From the NCBI RefSeq assembly GCF_000378205.1, contig NZ_KB899418.1, positions 1 through 64,000 on the forward strand: a stretch of 64,000 bases of DNA, read 5' to 3'. This DNA is from Sediminispirochaeta bajacaliforniensis DSM 16054. Its GTDB lineage: Bacteria > Spirochaetota > Spirochaetia > DSM-16054 > Sediminispirochaetaceae. The translations under genes were made by a program, and so were the position numbers. The notes below the pieces were generated by a model. It searched no databases. It was given only the letters and a program-made list of their open reading frames with translations, and was not told the origin of the DNA. Each line of letters begins with the position of its first letter. Positions within the stretch are counted from its first letter, which is position 1. This document shows positions 34,863 through 42,981 of the stretch, piece by piece.

Positions 34863-36494
34863 CTATTGAGCTTCCGTCGTATCTCCAATCCTCATAATGG
34901 CCATAAAGCTCTCCATCGGGAAGACGAGGGAGGAAATCAGCCGCTCTTTTTTCGAACCGACGCTTCCCCCCAAGGTGATTCCATCGGGAAATGCAATCTG
35001 CATCTCCGAAGCGGGAACGAGAGCAAAAAGCTTTGAAATATCGGCGGTCCAGAAAAGATGCGGAAAGCTTACACTCTGTGCCCCTTGAGAAGGCTCAAAA
35101 CGGTGGTGAGGCATCTCGACAAAGGCATCCAGCATAGCCGGTCCACCCTTTCCCATATAGGAATACACCATGTGATCACCGGCACACATGTAAAGCGTAT
35201 AGAGATCGGAAAAACGTTCGAGTTCTTCACCTTCCGCTCCGAGGGCATCAATTCCGCTATAGCTGGTAACAAGCTTGAGATAGGGACGGCCAGCCGGAGT
35301 TGTCCCCTCTTCCATCTCCTGCTTTATGCCAAGGGGAAACGAGTTCCCGAACATTTTCTTGAGCAGCAAGCCGGTAAGCTCGTTACGGACGGAAGTCTTG
35401 CTCCTTTCAATATATGCTTCGGGGTCACTTGCACCTGCGGCAATACCTAAACTGAAATGAATATCTTCAATTCCCGAACCGGCAGGAAGCCCCATGGAGA
35501 ACGAGAAAGCCGCATAACCGGTAGCCAATCTATTCAGGGCCCGATAATCGTCCATCATGGTTTTCAGCGCCTTCGCACCCTCCGAAGTTCCATCCATATC
35601 GTCCAGGAAAAACCCGTAAAAGGCATCCATCATAGCGTTCGAGTCCCGAGGATCGAGACCCATAACCCCGCTGATCATGGCATCGGGCAAATAAGGGGCC
35701 TCAAATTCCGCTAAATCATTCATAGGCTTGAGAGAACGAAGCAGGGAACCGGTTTTTCCATCCAAGGAGAGGTCACTATTGAGCACCATTCCGTTTTCAT
35801 CGGCACTAAGCGCTGCTGAAACAAAATCGATATCATGAAGCAGAGCAAGATACTTCTCAACGAGAGTACCGACCCATGCCATCTCACCATTGTTCGACGC
35901 AGCCATCTGATCAGACAGCTCCTTGGCGTCAAGTCCCAGCGAATCTATCAGGCTGCCGAAGTCCAAATATGCCTGGATCGAGGAATCGGGATAGTCGCGA
36001 AGGGTTGAGAGGTCAGTATGCTCCTTCGGCGGAAAATCTTCCATGAGTTCGGTCTTTGAAAAAAGAACAAGATATCCTTTATAGAACATCCAGTGGTCAT
36101 CGCCGGAATTGAGCTTTTCGGCAAGGCTATTCACATCTACGACATCGGCAAGAGGGATAAAAAGCATAAACCTATCGGGGTCAGCGGTTATATCATCGCT
36201 TATCAAGGCAACTCCCACCGGCTGGGAAAAATTCAATTCTTCCATCGTAAAAGGAATCCCTTTGGCAATAAGCATCGTAGACAAAAAATCTTTTATTGGG
36301 ATACCGCCGATGTACGCATCAAAGCCCAGCGGCTTCATAAACTTGTCGAGATCCGTCATGAGAGCATCTCCGTTGGGAATCTGCATATAGAGCGCCGTCC
36401 CCCGGGGAACCATGGTCTCAATGATTGGCGTAGAAGCACAGCTGGACAAAAGTAAGGCAAGTACAGCAAGCCCGGAATAGAAAAATTTCTTCAT
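34863..36494 (-). CDS. Large predicted lipoprotein of unknown function
   Basis: This 543-residue protein starts with a lipoprotein signal (FFYSGLAVLALLLSSCAS, lipid-modified Cys at about 19). The mature part begins with RGTALYMQIPNGDALMTDLDKF and alternates helices and strands in a pattern resembling DUF3352-type proteins (for example GYLVLFSKTELMEDF, a typical strand-helix unit, and two related halves). It probably sits in the outer or inner membrane leaflet facing the periplasm. It is a single gene between a terminator and the NanA cluster. I do not recognise a precise family and give no function. Confidence 0.72.
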   Translation of the reverse strand: MKKFFYSGLAVLALLLSSCASTPIIETMVPRGTALYMQIPNGDALMTDLDKFMKPLGFDAYIGGIPIKDFLSTMLIAKGIPFTMEELNFSQPVGVALISDDITADPDRFMLFIPLADVVDVNSLAEKLNSGDDHWMFYKGYLVLFSKTELMEDFPPKEHTDLSTLRDYPDSSIQAYLDFGSLIDSLGLDAKELSDQMAASNNGEMAWVGTLVEKYLALLHDIDFVSAALSADENGMVLNSDLSLDGKTGSLLRSLKPMNDLAEFEAPYLPDAMISGVMGLDPRDSNAMMDAFYGFFLDDMDGTSEGAKALKTMMDDYRALNRLATGYAAFSFSMGLPAGSGIEDIHFSLGIAAGASDPEAYIERSKTSVRNELTGLLLKKMFGNSFPLGIKQEMEEGTTPAGRPYLKLVTSYSGIDALGAEGEELERFSDLYTLYMCAGDHMVYSYMGKGGPAMLDAFVEMPHHRFEPSQGAQSVSFPHLFWTADISKLFALVPASEMQIAFPDGITLGGSVGSKKERLISSLVFPMESFMAIMRIGDTTEAQ

Positions 36495-36629
36495 TATCTA
36501 AACTCCTCCATATCGTTATGTATAACACATAGACAGGAGATGTCACAGAGGAAAACTTTACAGCTGTCCCAAAGCCGACCACAAAAAGTGTGATCGGCTT
36601 GGAAAATTTCTTTATACGCGAATTGGCCG

Positions 36630-37517
36630 CTACGTCATCGAAGTAAGCAAAGGAGCCACCCGCTTCGCCAACATCTCTTTTTCAGCCTCGGTTAGCGGGA
36701 AAAATGGGGCTCGGGGTTCGCCGAAGGGGCAACCGATGAGGTCAAGTACATACTTCTGAGCTGCCATGAAACAGCGGGTTTCAAGCAGCATCTCGATGAT
36801 CGAATTCGCTTCTGTCTGGAGCCTTCGGGCCTCTTTCATATCACCAGAAGCAAAGAGAGAGGTAATGGAAAGATATTTATCTGCCATAAAGTTGAATGTG
36901 CTGCCGATTGCGCCATCCACTCCCATCGAGAGCCCCGCCAAATACATCTCATCCAAACCGTTGTAGATAAGGAGATCAGAATCACCGGCCTTCATTCGTT
37001 CTACGCCGTAGAAATCGTTTGAGGTAAATTTCACACCTATGATGTGAGGCTCCTTTCTCAATGCTTTCACAATATCAGGAGTAAGAGTGATACCGGAAAG
37101 CTTCGGGAAATTATACGGTATCACCGGAAAAGAAAGCGTTTGAGCAATATCGAGATAATATCTGACAACCTCATCGACAGAAAACTGATAATAAAAAGGA
37201 GGAATGGAAGAGACAGCATCGACCCCGGCAACGGAGACGGCATGTCGTCCCAAATCGAGGGTGAGATCGGTTCCGATCGCCCCGATATGAGCTATGATCG
37301 ATACCCTTCTCCCAACCTGATCCGCGACAATTTCCAGGATTTGTTTTCTTTCTTCCGGTTTTAAGAGAAAAGCCTCTCCTGTGCTGCCACAGACATAGAA
37401 ACCGGATACCCCCTGTTTTATATTCCACTCAACGATAGCGCGCAGTGCTTTTTCATTAATTTTCGTTCCTGAAAACGGAGTAAGTAACGCAGGGAAAATT
37501 CCCGTCATCTTTTTCAT
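36630..37517 (-). CDS. nanA: N-acetylneuraminate lyase (NanA), DHDPS superfamily
   Basis: This aldolase of about 295 residues matches the NanA subgroup block by block: GIFPALLTPF, the carboxylate-binding GSTGEAF, PPFYYQFSVDE, the catalytic tyrosine in PYNFPKLSG, the Schiff-base lysine in IGVKFTSNDFYG, and NGLDEMYLAGLSMGVDGAIGST, with segment DEMYLAGLSMGVDGAIGST. It splits sialic acid to N-acetylmannosamine and pyruvate; other 2-keto acids remain possible. The start MKKMTG (37517) has an AAAGGAT ribosome site formed by the end of the regulator gene and lies only 4 bases after its stop. Confidence 0.85.
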   Translation of the reverse strand: MKKMTGIFPALLTPFSGTKINEKALRAIVEWNIKQGVSGFYVCGSTGEAFLLKPEERKQILEIVADQVGRRVSIIAHIGAIGTDLTLDLGRHAVSVAGVDAVSSIPPFYYQFSVDEVVRYYLDIAQTLSFPVIPYNFPKLSGITLTPDIVKALRKEPHIIGVKFTSNDFYGVERMKAGDSDLLIYNGLDEMYLAGLSMGVDGAIGSTFNFMADKYLSITSLFASGDMKEARRLQTEANSIIEMLLETRCFMAAQKYVLDLIGCPFGEPRAPFFPLTEAEKEMLAKRVAPLLTSMT

Positions 37518-37521
37518 TTGC

Positions 37522-38169
37522 TTATCCTTTGTAGAAATGTCTTTTGCCACTTTTCAAATGGTCGCGTATTATCTTTTCCGCGCGATCGGGATCATCGGTA
37601 GTGAGTTCCTCTATTAATGCTTTGTGGCTTAACCGTTCCTGACGCTCTTCCTGCGCGAGAAAGGTATTGACCTGATAAAAGGTTCCCACACGCATTACTC
37701 GCTTGAAACTATCACTCAATGATTTGGAACACGTAAGAGCCACAAGCTGATGATGAAATTGAATATCACGTTTCCAATGTTCGATTAAATCATCAATGGG
37801 CTCGTCAACCTCAAGAGCACATGCCTCAAGAAAGCTGCGATGCTCAAGGATGGCTTGGCCGCAATAGATTCTCGCGGCCTGGCACTCTATTGCTTCGCGA
37901 AGTACCAGTAAATCATGGACATCTTCCTTATTGATCGCCTTTACCACGGTACCGCGCCTCGGAAGCGTATCAATAAACCCCTCGCGGGTAAGACGTGCCA
38001 AGGCCTCTCGTACAGGAGCCATGCTAACCTGTAGATCCTTTGCAATATCTTTCCGATTTAAAACCATACCCGGAACAATTTCGTTATTCAGTAGCTGATT
38101 CAAAAACATGTGATAGACCTGATCGACCAACGATTCGTTATTGTCTTTCGGTCCCTCGTCTTTTTCCAT
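37522..38169 (-). CDS. GntR/FadR-type transcriptional regulator
   Basis: This 215-residue regulator has a winged helix-turn-helix (about 10-75) reading NRKDIAKDLQVSMAPVREAL followed by GFIDTLPRRGTVV. The all-helical FCD effector domain (about 85-210) has the metal-binding pattern DIQFHHQLV and a histidine in LSHKALIEEL. FCD proteins bind acid metabolites. It is divergent from the TRAP transporter genes and co-transcribed with the lyase gene, and dyads in the divergent promoter are its likely targets. Confidence 0.9.
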   Translation of the reverse strand: MEKDEGPKDNNESLVDQVYHMFLNQLLNNEIVPGMVLNRKDIAKDLQVSMAPVREALARLTREGFIDTLPRRGTVVKAINKEDVHDLLVLREAIECQAARIYCGQAILEHRSFLEACALEVDEPIDDLIEHWKRDIQFHHQLVALTCSKSLSDSFKRVMRVGTFYQVNTFLAQEERQERLSHKALIEELTTDDPDRAEKIIRDHLKSGKRHFYKG

Positions 38170-38228
38170 CTTTAAACTCCGACTCTGGCGACATTATGAG
38201 CATTCTATACTAGTTGAGATGCTTTTTC

Positions 38229-38283
38229 AACTGATATTTCAGTTAATATTTCAGTTGACATATCAGAAATTCGATGTGAAAAT
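38229..38283. promoter_or_regulatory. Operator dyads overlapping the TRAP operon promoter
   Basis: AACTGA-TATT-TCAGTT (38229-38244) is a perfect dyad, and a second TTTCAGTT follows at 38249-38256, so the motif TCAGTT occurs twice. The second copy runs into a perfect -35 TTGACA (38255-38260), with a weak -10 GAAAAT (38278-38283) after 17 bases. A regulator bound here would block both divergent genes; the adjacent GntR protein is the natural candidate. Confidence 0.6.
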
Positions 38284-38329
38284 ACGGTTAAGACTAGTCT
38301 GGTGACAAATCATTGAGAAGGAGTATGCT

Positions 38330-39322
38330 ATGAAAAAACTATTGAGCATTGCTATCTGTCTATTCATTTCAATAGGATTGTTTGCACAGGGGGAGCAGGA
38401 TTCCGGATCTGCAGATAAGCCGGTTACACTAAAGTTCGGCGTTGACGGGAATACTGCCAGTATTGAATATGCCGTAGCGGTGAAATTCGCAGATACCCTC
38501 AAAGAAGTCTCCGGTGGGAACATGACATGCGATATTTTCCCAAATGGCCAACTTGGAAATGCAAAAGAGATGATCCAACAAGTCACAATGAATGAACTGG
38601 ACGCCTATATGGAACCCATCGGCGGTGTCAGCAGCTTAATTCCGGAACTCTCGGTTTTGGAGATGGCATATGTCGTAAAAGATCTCGATCACATTGAACG
38701 CATTCTTACCAGCGATTGGGGAGAAAAAATTCAGAAGGAACTGAGTAGCGACTTTAATATTAAGGTTCTGGATCAAACACTGTTTGGTACTCGACAAACT
38801 TCGTCGAACAAGCCTTTGAATTCCATCGCCGATTACAAGGGCCTTAGGATACGAACCCCCAACTCCCGGGGTTTAAAAAATTGGGCAGAGGCAATGGGAG
38901 GACGCCCGACAACCATCGCCTTTAATGAGGTATACCTCGCATTAAAGACAAATAGCATCGACGCACAGGAAAACCCCTTGCCGACCATCGAATCCAAAAA
39001 ATTCTATGAGGCTCAGGCCGCTATTGCCATCGACAATCACGTTGTTCAGGACAAATCCATTCTTTTTTCGCAGGCACGCTGGGACAAGCTTTCAGATGAG
39101 CAGCACTCCTGGTTGGAGGCTGCAGGGCATGCTGCAAAAGAAGAAAGCATCAAACTTGTTACCGAAGAATCGGATAAGCTCATAGGTTTCTTCCAGTCCG
39201 AGGGCTTGACCATCACCTATCCGGATATAAAACCAATGCAGGAAGCGATGAAACCCTATTATGCAAAGATAGAAGAAGAACTTGGTGTTCAGGGTTTGAT
39301 CGAAAGGCTTATCAAGCTGTAA
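38330..39322 (+). CDS. TRAP transporter solute-binding protein, SiaP-like
   Basis: This 330-residue DctP-family binding protein has a signal peptide (LLSIAICLFISIGLFA). It contains FGTRQTSSN and LRIRTPN, which carry the two arginines that bind the sialic-acid carboxylate in Haemophilus SiaP, and AQENPL with the conserved Asn. The neighbouring segments IAFNEVYLALKTNSID and KKFYEAQ are also very close to SiaP. With the NanA gene nearby, sialic acid or a related sugar acid is the likely ligand. A good ribosome site (AAGGAG) precedes the ATG. Confidence 0.88.
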   Translation: MKKLLSIAICLFISIGLFAQGEQDSGSADKPVTLKFGVDGNTASIEYAVAVKFADTLKEVSGGNMTCDIFPNGQLGNAKEMIQQVTMNELDAYMEPIGGVSSLIPELSVLEMAYVVKDLDHIERILTSDWGEKIQKELSSDFNIKVLDQTLFGTRQTSSNKPLNSIADYKGLRIRTPNSRGLKNWAEAMGGRPTTIAFNEVYLALKTNSIDAQENPLPTIESKKFYEAQAAIAIDNHVVQDKSILFSQARWDKLSDEQHSWLEAAGHAAKEESIKLVTEESDKLIGFFQSEGLTITYPDIKPMQEAMKPYYAKIEEELGVQGLIERLIKL

Positions 39323-39405
39323 TAGAAACGGGTGGGAAGTTTCCCCGTCAGATAGACATTATCGGGAAACTTCCCTTTATCACCTTTATATAATCGGAGT
39401 ATATT

Positions 39406-39930
39406 GTGAAGGCCCCTACATGGTATGAAAGAACATTATTACTCGAAGAATGTGTGGAAATCACTTGCTTTATTTTTTTATTTTTCTCGGTTCTTTTGCA
39501 AATATTCTTCAGAATCAAGCTAATATCTATCCATATCAATTATGCACCGATCTGGACGGAAGAGCTTTCCCGATGGCTTTACGTCTACATTGTATTTTTC
39601 GGAGCAAGTCAAGGTATCCACTACCGAGAGCATATCGGTATCGATCTCTTCGTCAATAAGTGCCCGAAAGCCGTACAATCTTCTGTTCGACTTTTCGCCG
39701 ATATTGTCATGGCCATAGCTTGTGTGATCATTGTCTATTACGGAATTCGGAATATGCCCTTCGCCGTGAAGCAACGGCCATTAACGTTACCGACCACTAA
39801 CGGTACCCTGTATGCAGTAATTCCAATCACTTTCTCACTTATGACAATTCGTACCGGATTCAATATTCTCGGTGATCTTCATGAAATCAAGTTATGCATG
39901 CTTACGAAGAAAAGAGGAAGTGAAACATGA
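39406..39930 (+). CDS. TRAP transporter small permease subunit (DctQ/SiaQ type)
   Basis: This 174-residue protein has four predicted membrane helices and the DctQ motif WTEELSRWLYVYIVFFGASQ followed by REHIGIDLFV. It starts with GTG after GGAG and overlaps the large permease gene at its 3' end (ATGA, 39927-39930). In Haemophilus this unit is fused to the large subunit; here the genes are separate. Confidence 0.9.
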   Translation: MKAPTWYERTLLLEECVEITCFIFLFFSVLLQIFFRIKLISIHINYAPIWTEELSRWLYVYIVFFGASQGIHYREHIGIDLFVNKCPKAVQSSVRLFADIVMAIACVIIVYYGIRNMPFAVKQRPLTLPTTNGTLYAVIPITFSLMTIRTGFNILGDLHEIKLCMLTKKRGSET

Positions 39931-41192
39931 TAGGATTCTTTTTGACTTGGATCATTCTATTACTGATAGGAATGCCCATCACCTTTACGATCATTATCGC
40001 AAGTCTCATCTATATGCTGCAGCATGGAGGGATTATGCTGGCCGCACAGCGCATAGTTGCCGGAGTTGATTCCTTTACCCTTCTTGCCGTACCGTTTTTT
40101 ATTTTCAGCGGGAATCTCATGAATGCCACGGGGATCACCGATCGTATCTTTAAATTTGCAAAGACAATGGTTGGTCATATCTCCGGAGGTCTGGGCCACG
40201 TGAATATCCTTGCGAGCCTTCTCTTTTCGGGGATGTCGGGCTCGGCTCATGCCGACGCCGGAGGACTGGGCCAAATCGAAATTCAAGCGATGCGGGAAGA
40301 AGGCTATGACGACGGCTTCAGCGGCGCAATAACTGCAGCATCAAGTGTGGTCGGCCCCCTGATGCCGCCAAGTATCCCCATGGTCATCTACGGCGCCATA
40401 GCAAGTGTATCGGTGGGCAAGCTTTTTATGGGCGGAATCATTCCGGCAATTCTCTGTGCCTTTTCCCTCATGGTATATGTCTACTTTTATTCGAAAAAAC
40501 AGAACTACAAAATATACAAAAAGGCGAGCGCCTCCGAACGGTGGCATGCATTTATAGAGGCCTTCCCCGCCCTGGTAACTCCGGTCATTATCATTGCCGG
40601 GATTTTCTCCGGGGTTTTTACCCCCACCGAGGCGGCGGCCGTTACATCGCTTTATGCACTCATCCTTGGGATTTTCGTCTATAAGAGTTTTTCGATCAGA
40701 AAAATGCGACAAATCTTTAAAGATACCCTGAGTAATACCGCCGTGATAGGTTTTCTTACCGCTGCAATATCGCTCATGGGCTATGTTCTTGCCAGAGAAC
40801 AAATTCCGCAAAAAATTGCAAGTTTCTTCCTTACGTATACGGCAAATCCCCTCCTTTTTCTTCTATCGGTCAATGTTCTTTTGATCATTCTCGGAACCAT
40901 GATAGAAACCATGGCCATTATCCTTTTGGTAATTCCCATTCTTGTTCCCGTGGCAATGCAACTTGGTATAGATCCCGTACATTTTGGTGTGGTCGTCACC
41001 ATGAATATGATGGTCGGCATTTTAACACCCCCGATGGGGGTATCGCTTTTCGTGGTATCTAAAGTGGGAAACATCCCTTTCGAACGATTATCCAAATCCA
41101 TCATTCCCTTTTTTATACCGTTATTTTTCGTCTTATTTTTACTAATGATATTTCCGGATATCGTTATGTTCCTCCCCAATCTGATGGATTAA
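39927..41192 (+). CDS. TRAP transporter large permease subunit (DctM/SiaM type)
   Basis: This 421-residue protein has about 11-12 membrane helices and the DctM family wording: GVDSFTLLAVPFFIFSGNLM, GMSGSAHADAGGLGQIEIQAM, PLMPPSIPMVIYG, GVFTPTEAAAVTSLYAL and GILTPPMGVSLFVVS. It is the Na+-driven channel that works with the SiaP- and SiaQ-like subunits encoded upstream. Translation is coupled to the small subunit by a four-base overlap. Confidence 0.93.
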   Translation: MIGFFLTWIILLLIGMPITFTIIIASLIYMLQHGGIMLAAQRIVAGVDSFTLLAVPFFIFSGNLMNATGITDRIFKFAKTMVGHISGGLGHVNILASLLFSGMSGSAHADAGGLGQIEIQAMREEGYDDGFSGAITAASSVVGPLMPPSIPMVIYGAIASVSVGKLFMGGIIPAILCAFSLMVYVYFYSKKQNYKIYKKASASERWHAFIEAFPALVTPVIIIAGIFSGVFTPTEAAAVTSLYALILGIFVYKSFSIRKMRQIFKDTLSNTAVIGFLTAAISLMGYVLAREQIPQKIASFFLTYTANPLLFLLSVNVLLIILGTMIETMAIILLVIPILVPVAMQLGIDPVHFGVVVTMNMMVGILTPPMGVSLFVVSKVGNIPFERLSKSIIPFFIPLFFVLFLLMIFPDIVMFLPNLMD

Positions 41193-41211
41193 AGGCAATG
41201 GAGAGGCATGC

Positions 41212-42018
41212 ATGGAAAATCTTCATACATTATTTGATTTGACAGGCAAGGTTGCAGTTGTTACCGGCGGCTACACAGGCCTTGGGTACGATATGGCCTG
41301 TGCACTTTCCGAATATGGAGCAACGGTAGTTATAAGCTCCAGATCCCGGGAGAAAGCTGAGAATGTCGCCCGGTCTATGTCCGAAACATACCACAATAGG
41401 GTAATCGGCCTCGATTTGGATCAAAGCAACTATGACAGCTGCAAAACCCTTGCCGACAGCGTTCATGAGGAATGTAAGCGCATAGACATCCTGATAAACA
41501 ACGCAGGAGGCGGGTCGGGAAAGGGAAAATGTAATTTCCTCGAACGTAATCCGGAGCTGATGCGTTCTATGATCGAGACCAACCTGCTCGGCCCTCTCTT
41601 CTGCTGTCAGAGTTTCGGGCGCTACATGGTCGATCAAAATTCCGGATCGATTATCAATATAGCATCGATAGCCGGTATTACAGGACGTGATCGATCGATG
41701 TACCACAAAGCGAAGAAGGAAGAACAACCTGTCGAGTACGCAGCATCGAAAGGCGGAATTATCGGGATGACGCTGGATTTGGCGGCCTATATGGCCCCTT
41801 TCAATGTAAGGGTAAATGCTATATCCCCAGGCGGCTTTGATAAGGGAGAATTAACAAAAGCGTTTGTGCAGGCCTATTCGGAAAGAACTCCGCTCGGTCA
41901 CATGGGAGTCCTCAACAAAGAAATCATGGGAACCGCACTTTTCCTTGCCTCGGAGGCATCCTCTTATATCACGGGCCAAAATATCGTTGTCGACGGAGGA
42001 TTTTCAACCTGCCGGTAG
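41212..42018 (+). CDS. Short-chain dehydrogenase/reductase (gluconate 5-dehydrogenase-like)
   Basis: This 268-residue classical SDR has the NAD(P) loop VTGGYTGLGYDMA, NNAGGG, the catalytic Ser in IINIASIAG, Tyr and Lys in EYAASKGG, and a C-terminal GQNIVVDGGFSTCR. It is close in style to gluconate 5-dehydrogenase and KduD. It begins 19 bases after the TRAP permease and belongs to the same operon. No NanE or NanK is nearby, so the enzyme may act on a sugar-acid variant brought in by the transporter. Its 3' end overlaps the next, convergent gene by 15 bases. Confidence 0.88.
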   Translation: MENLHTLFDLTGKVAVVTGGYTGLGYDMACALSEYGATVVISSRSREKAENVARSMSETYHNRVIGLDLDQSNYDSCKTLADSVHEECKRIDILINNAGGGSGKGKCNFLERNPELMRSMIETNLLGPLFCCQSFGRYMVDQNSGSIINIASIAGITGRDRSMYHKAKKEEQPVEYAASKGGIIGMTLDLAAYMAPFNVRVNAISPGGFDKGELTKAFVQAYSERTPLGHMGVLNKEIMGTALFLASEASSYITGQNIVVDGGFSTCR

Positions 42019-42918
42019 GGCCCGGCAGGTTTTTATCTTCACTGTCAGTCGGCCGTAAAAAGCAGGATCAAGGTCGGCCGAGGTATCCAAACGGCGCCGG
42101 AGCTCTAAACCGCCTTCGAGTTCAAACGAAAGCTCTCCCCCGGTATCGTAGGAAAGCATGGGACCGATCAAAAATTGGGCCAGATTGAGCGCCTCTGTAT
42201 CTACCACTCCATCGGATGATTCGGCTTTTACGACCGTTAGTGTCGAGCTGTTGATAGCGTTTACGGATAAACGAAGGCGCTTGCTTAACGGGTAGGTAAA
42301 CGAAAAGCGAAAGAGAAATAATAGTGAAACGATGAGACCATTTTCCCATTCCTTTGAAATCCCCACTATCGGCAGCAAGGGGTATTCGAAATTTTCTGAA
42401 TAAACGACTCCCCATTGAGTGGAAAAATCGGACAACGGCAGAGAGATCAACCCCATCAGGAAGATTGCCCCGGCCTCCCCTAAAGGTTCCAGGTCCCGAT
42501 CCCAAAGATATTCAAGGCCCAACCGGCTAAGGAGCATGATCCCTTCGGAATAACCAAGTACCGCACCGATAGAGGCTGACATGTGGTGTAACAGATATTC
42601 TTCGGAGCCTTCGATATTTCGACTATGTACTCTATCGAAATAGGAGACCAGTGAGGCAGAGACACCGCCCCTTTCCCCAAAGGGTAAAGGAAAGAGTGGC
42701 GTATCAACCCCGATGCTTATTCCCGATTTATCAAGGCCCTCCCTGCCGGAAGTTTCCCTATTTCCGTAAACCTGTAAAGAGAATGCGGGACAGATGGAAA
42801 CTTGAGAGTCGGCAAACAGGGGCGGCCGTACCATAAAAGCACATGCCAAAAGACATCCCGCTATCTTCAGGATGTACTTCCCTTGTTGCACATCCCGTGT
42901 TGACAAACATCGGCTCAT
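42004..42918 (-). CDS. Predicted outer-membrane beta-structured protein of unknown family
   Basis: The protein has about 304 residues if read from ATG 42918. A signal peptide (ILKIAGCLLACAFMVRPPLFA) precedes DSQVSICPAFSLQVYG. The rest is made of amphipathic strands typical of a small outer-membrane barrel: ISIGVDTPLFPL, YLLHHMSASIGAVLGY, LELRRRLD and FYGRLTVKIK at the very end. The start is uncertain: the frame is open further upstream, and ATG 42936 lies inside an operator dyad. It is divergent from the RND efflux operon and shares its control region, so it may be part of the same response. Confidence 0.6.
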   Translation of the reverse strand: MSRCLSTRDVQQGKYILKIAGCLLACAFMVRPPLFADSQVSICPAFSLQVYGNRETSGREGLDKSGISIGVDTPLFPLPFGERGGVSASLVSYFDRVHSRNIEGSEEYLLHHMSASIGAVLGYSEGIMLLSRLGLEYLWDRDLEPLGEAGAIFLMGLISLPLSDFSTQWGVVYSENFEYPLLPIVGISKEWENGLIVSLLFLFRFSFTYPLSKRLRLSVNAINSSTLTVVKAESSDGVVDTEALNLAQFLIGPMLSYDTGGELSFELEGGLELRRRLDTSADLDPAFYGRLTVKIKTCRALPAG

Positions 42919-42934
42919 AAGCTTAAGGTATATC

Positions 42935-42957
42935 ATTATTGACCAATGGTCAATAAT
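42935..42957. promoter_or_regulatory. 23-bp operator palindrome of the efflux operon
   Basis: ATTATTGACCA (42935-42945) and TGGTCAATAAT (42947-42957) form a perfect 11-bp dyad around a single A. It lies between the divergent outer-membrane gene and the efflux operon, 25 bases before the TolC-like start. Size and form fit a TetR-family dimer site, and a TetR gene ends the operon. Confidence 0.75.
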
Positions 42958-42981
42958 GACTAATAGACAGGAATATGGTAT

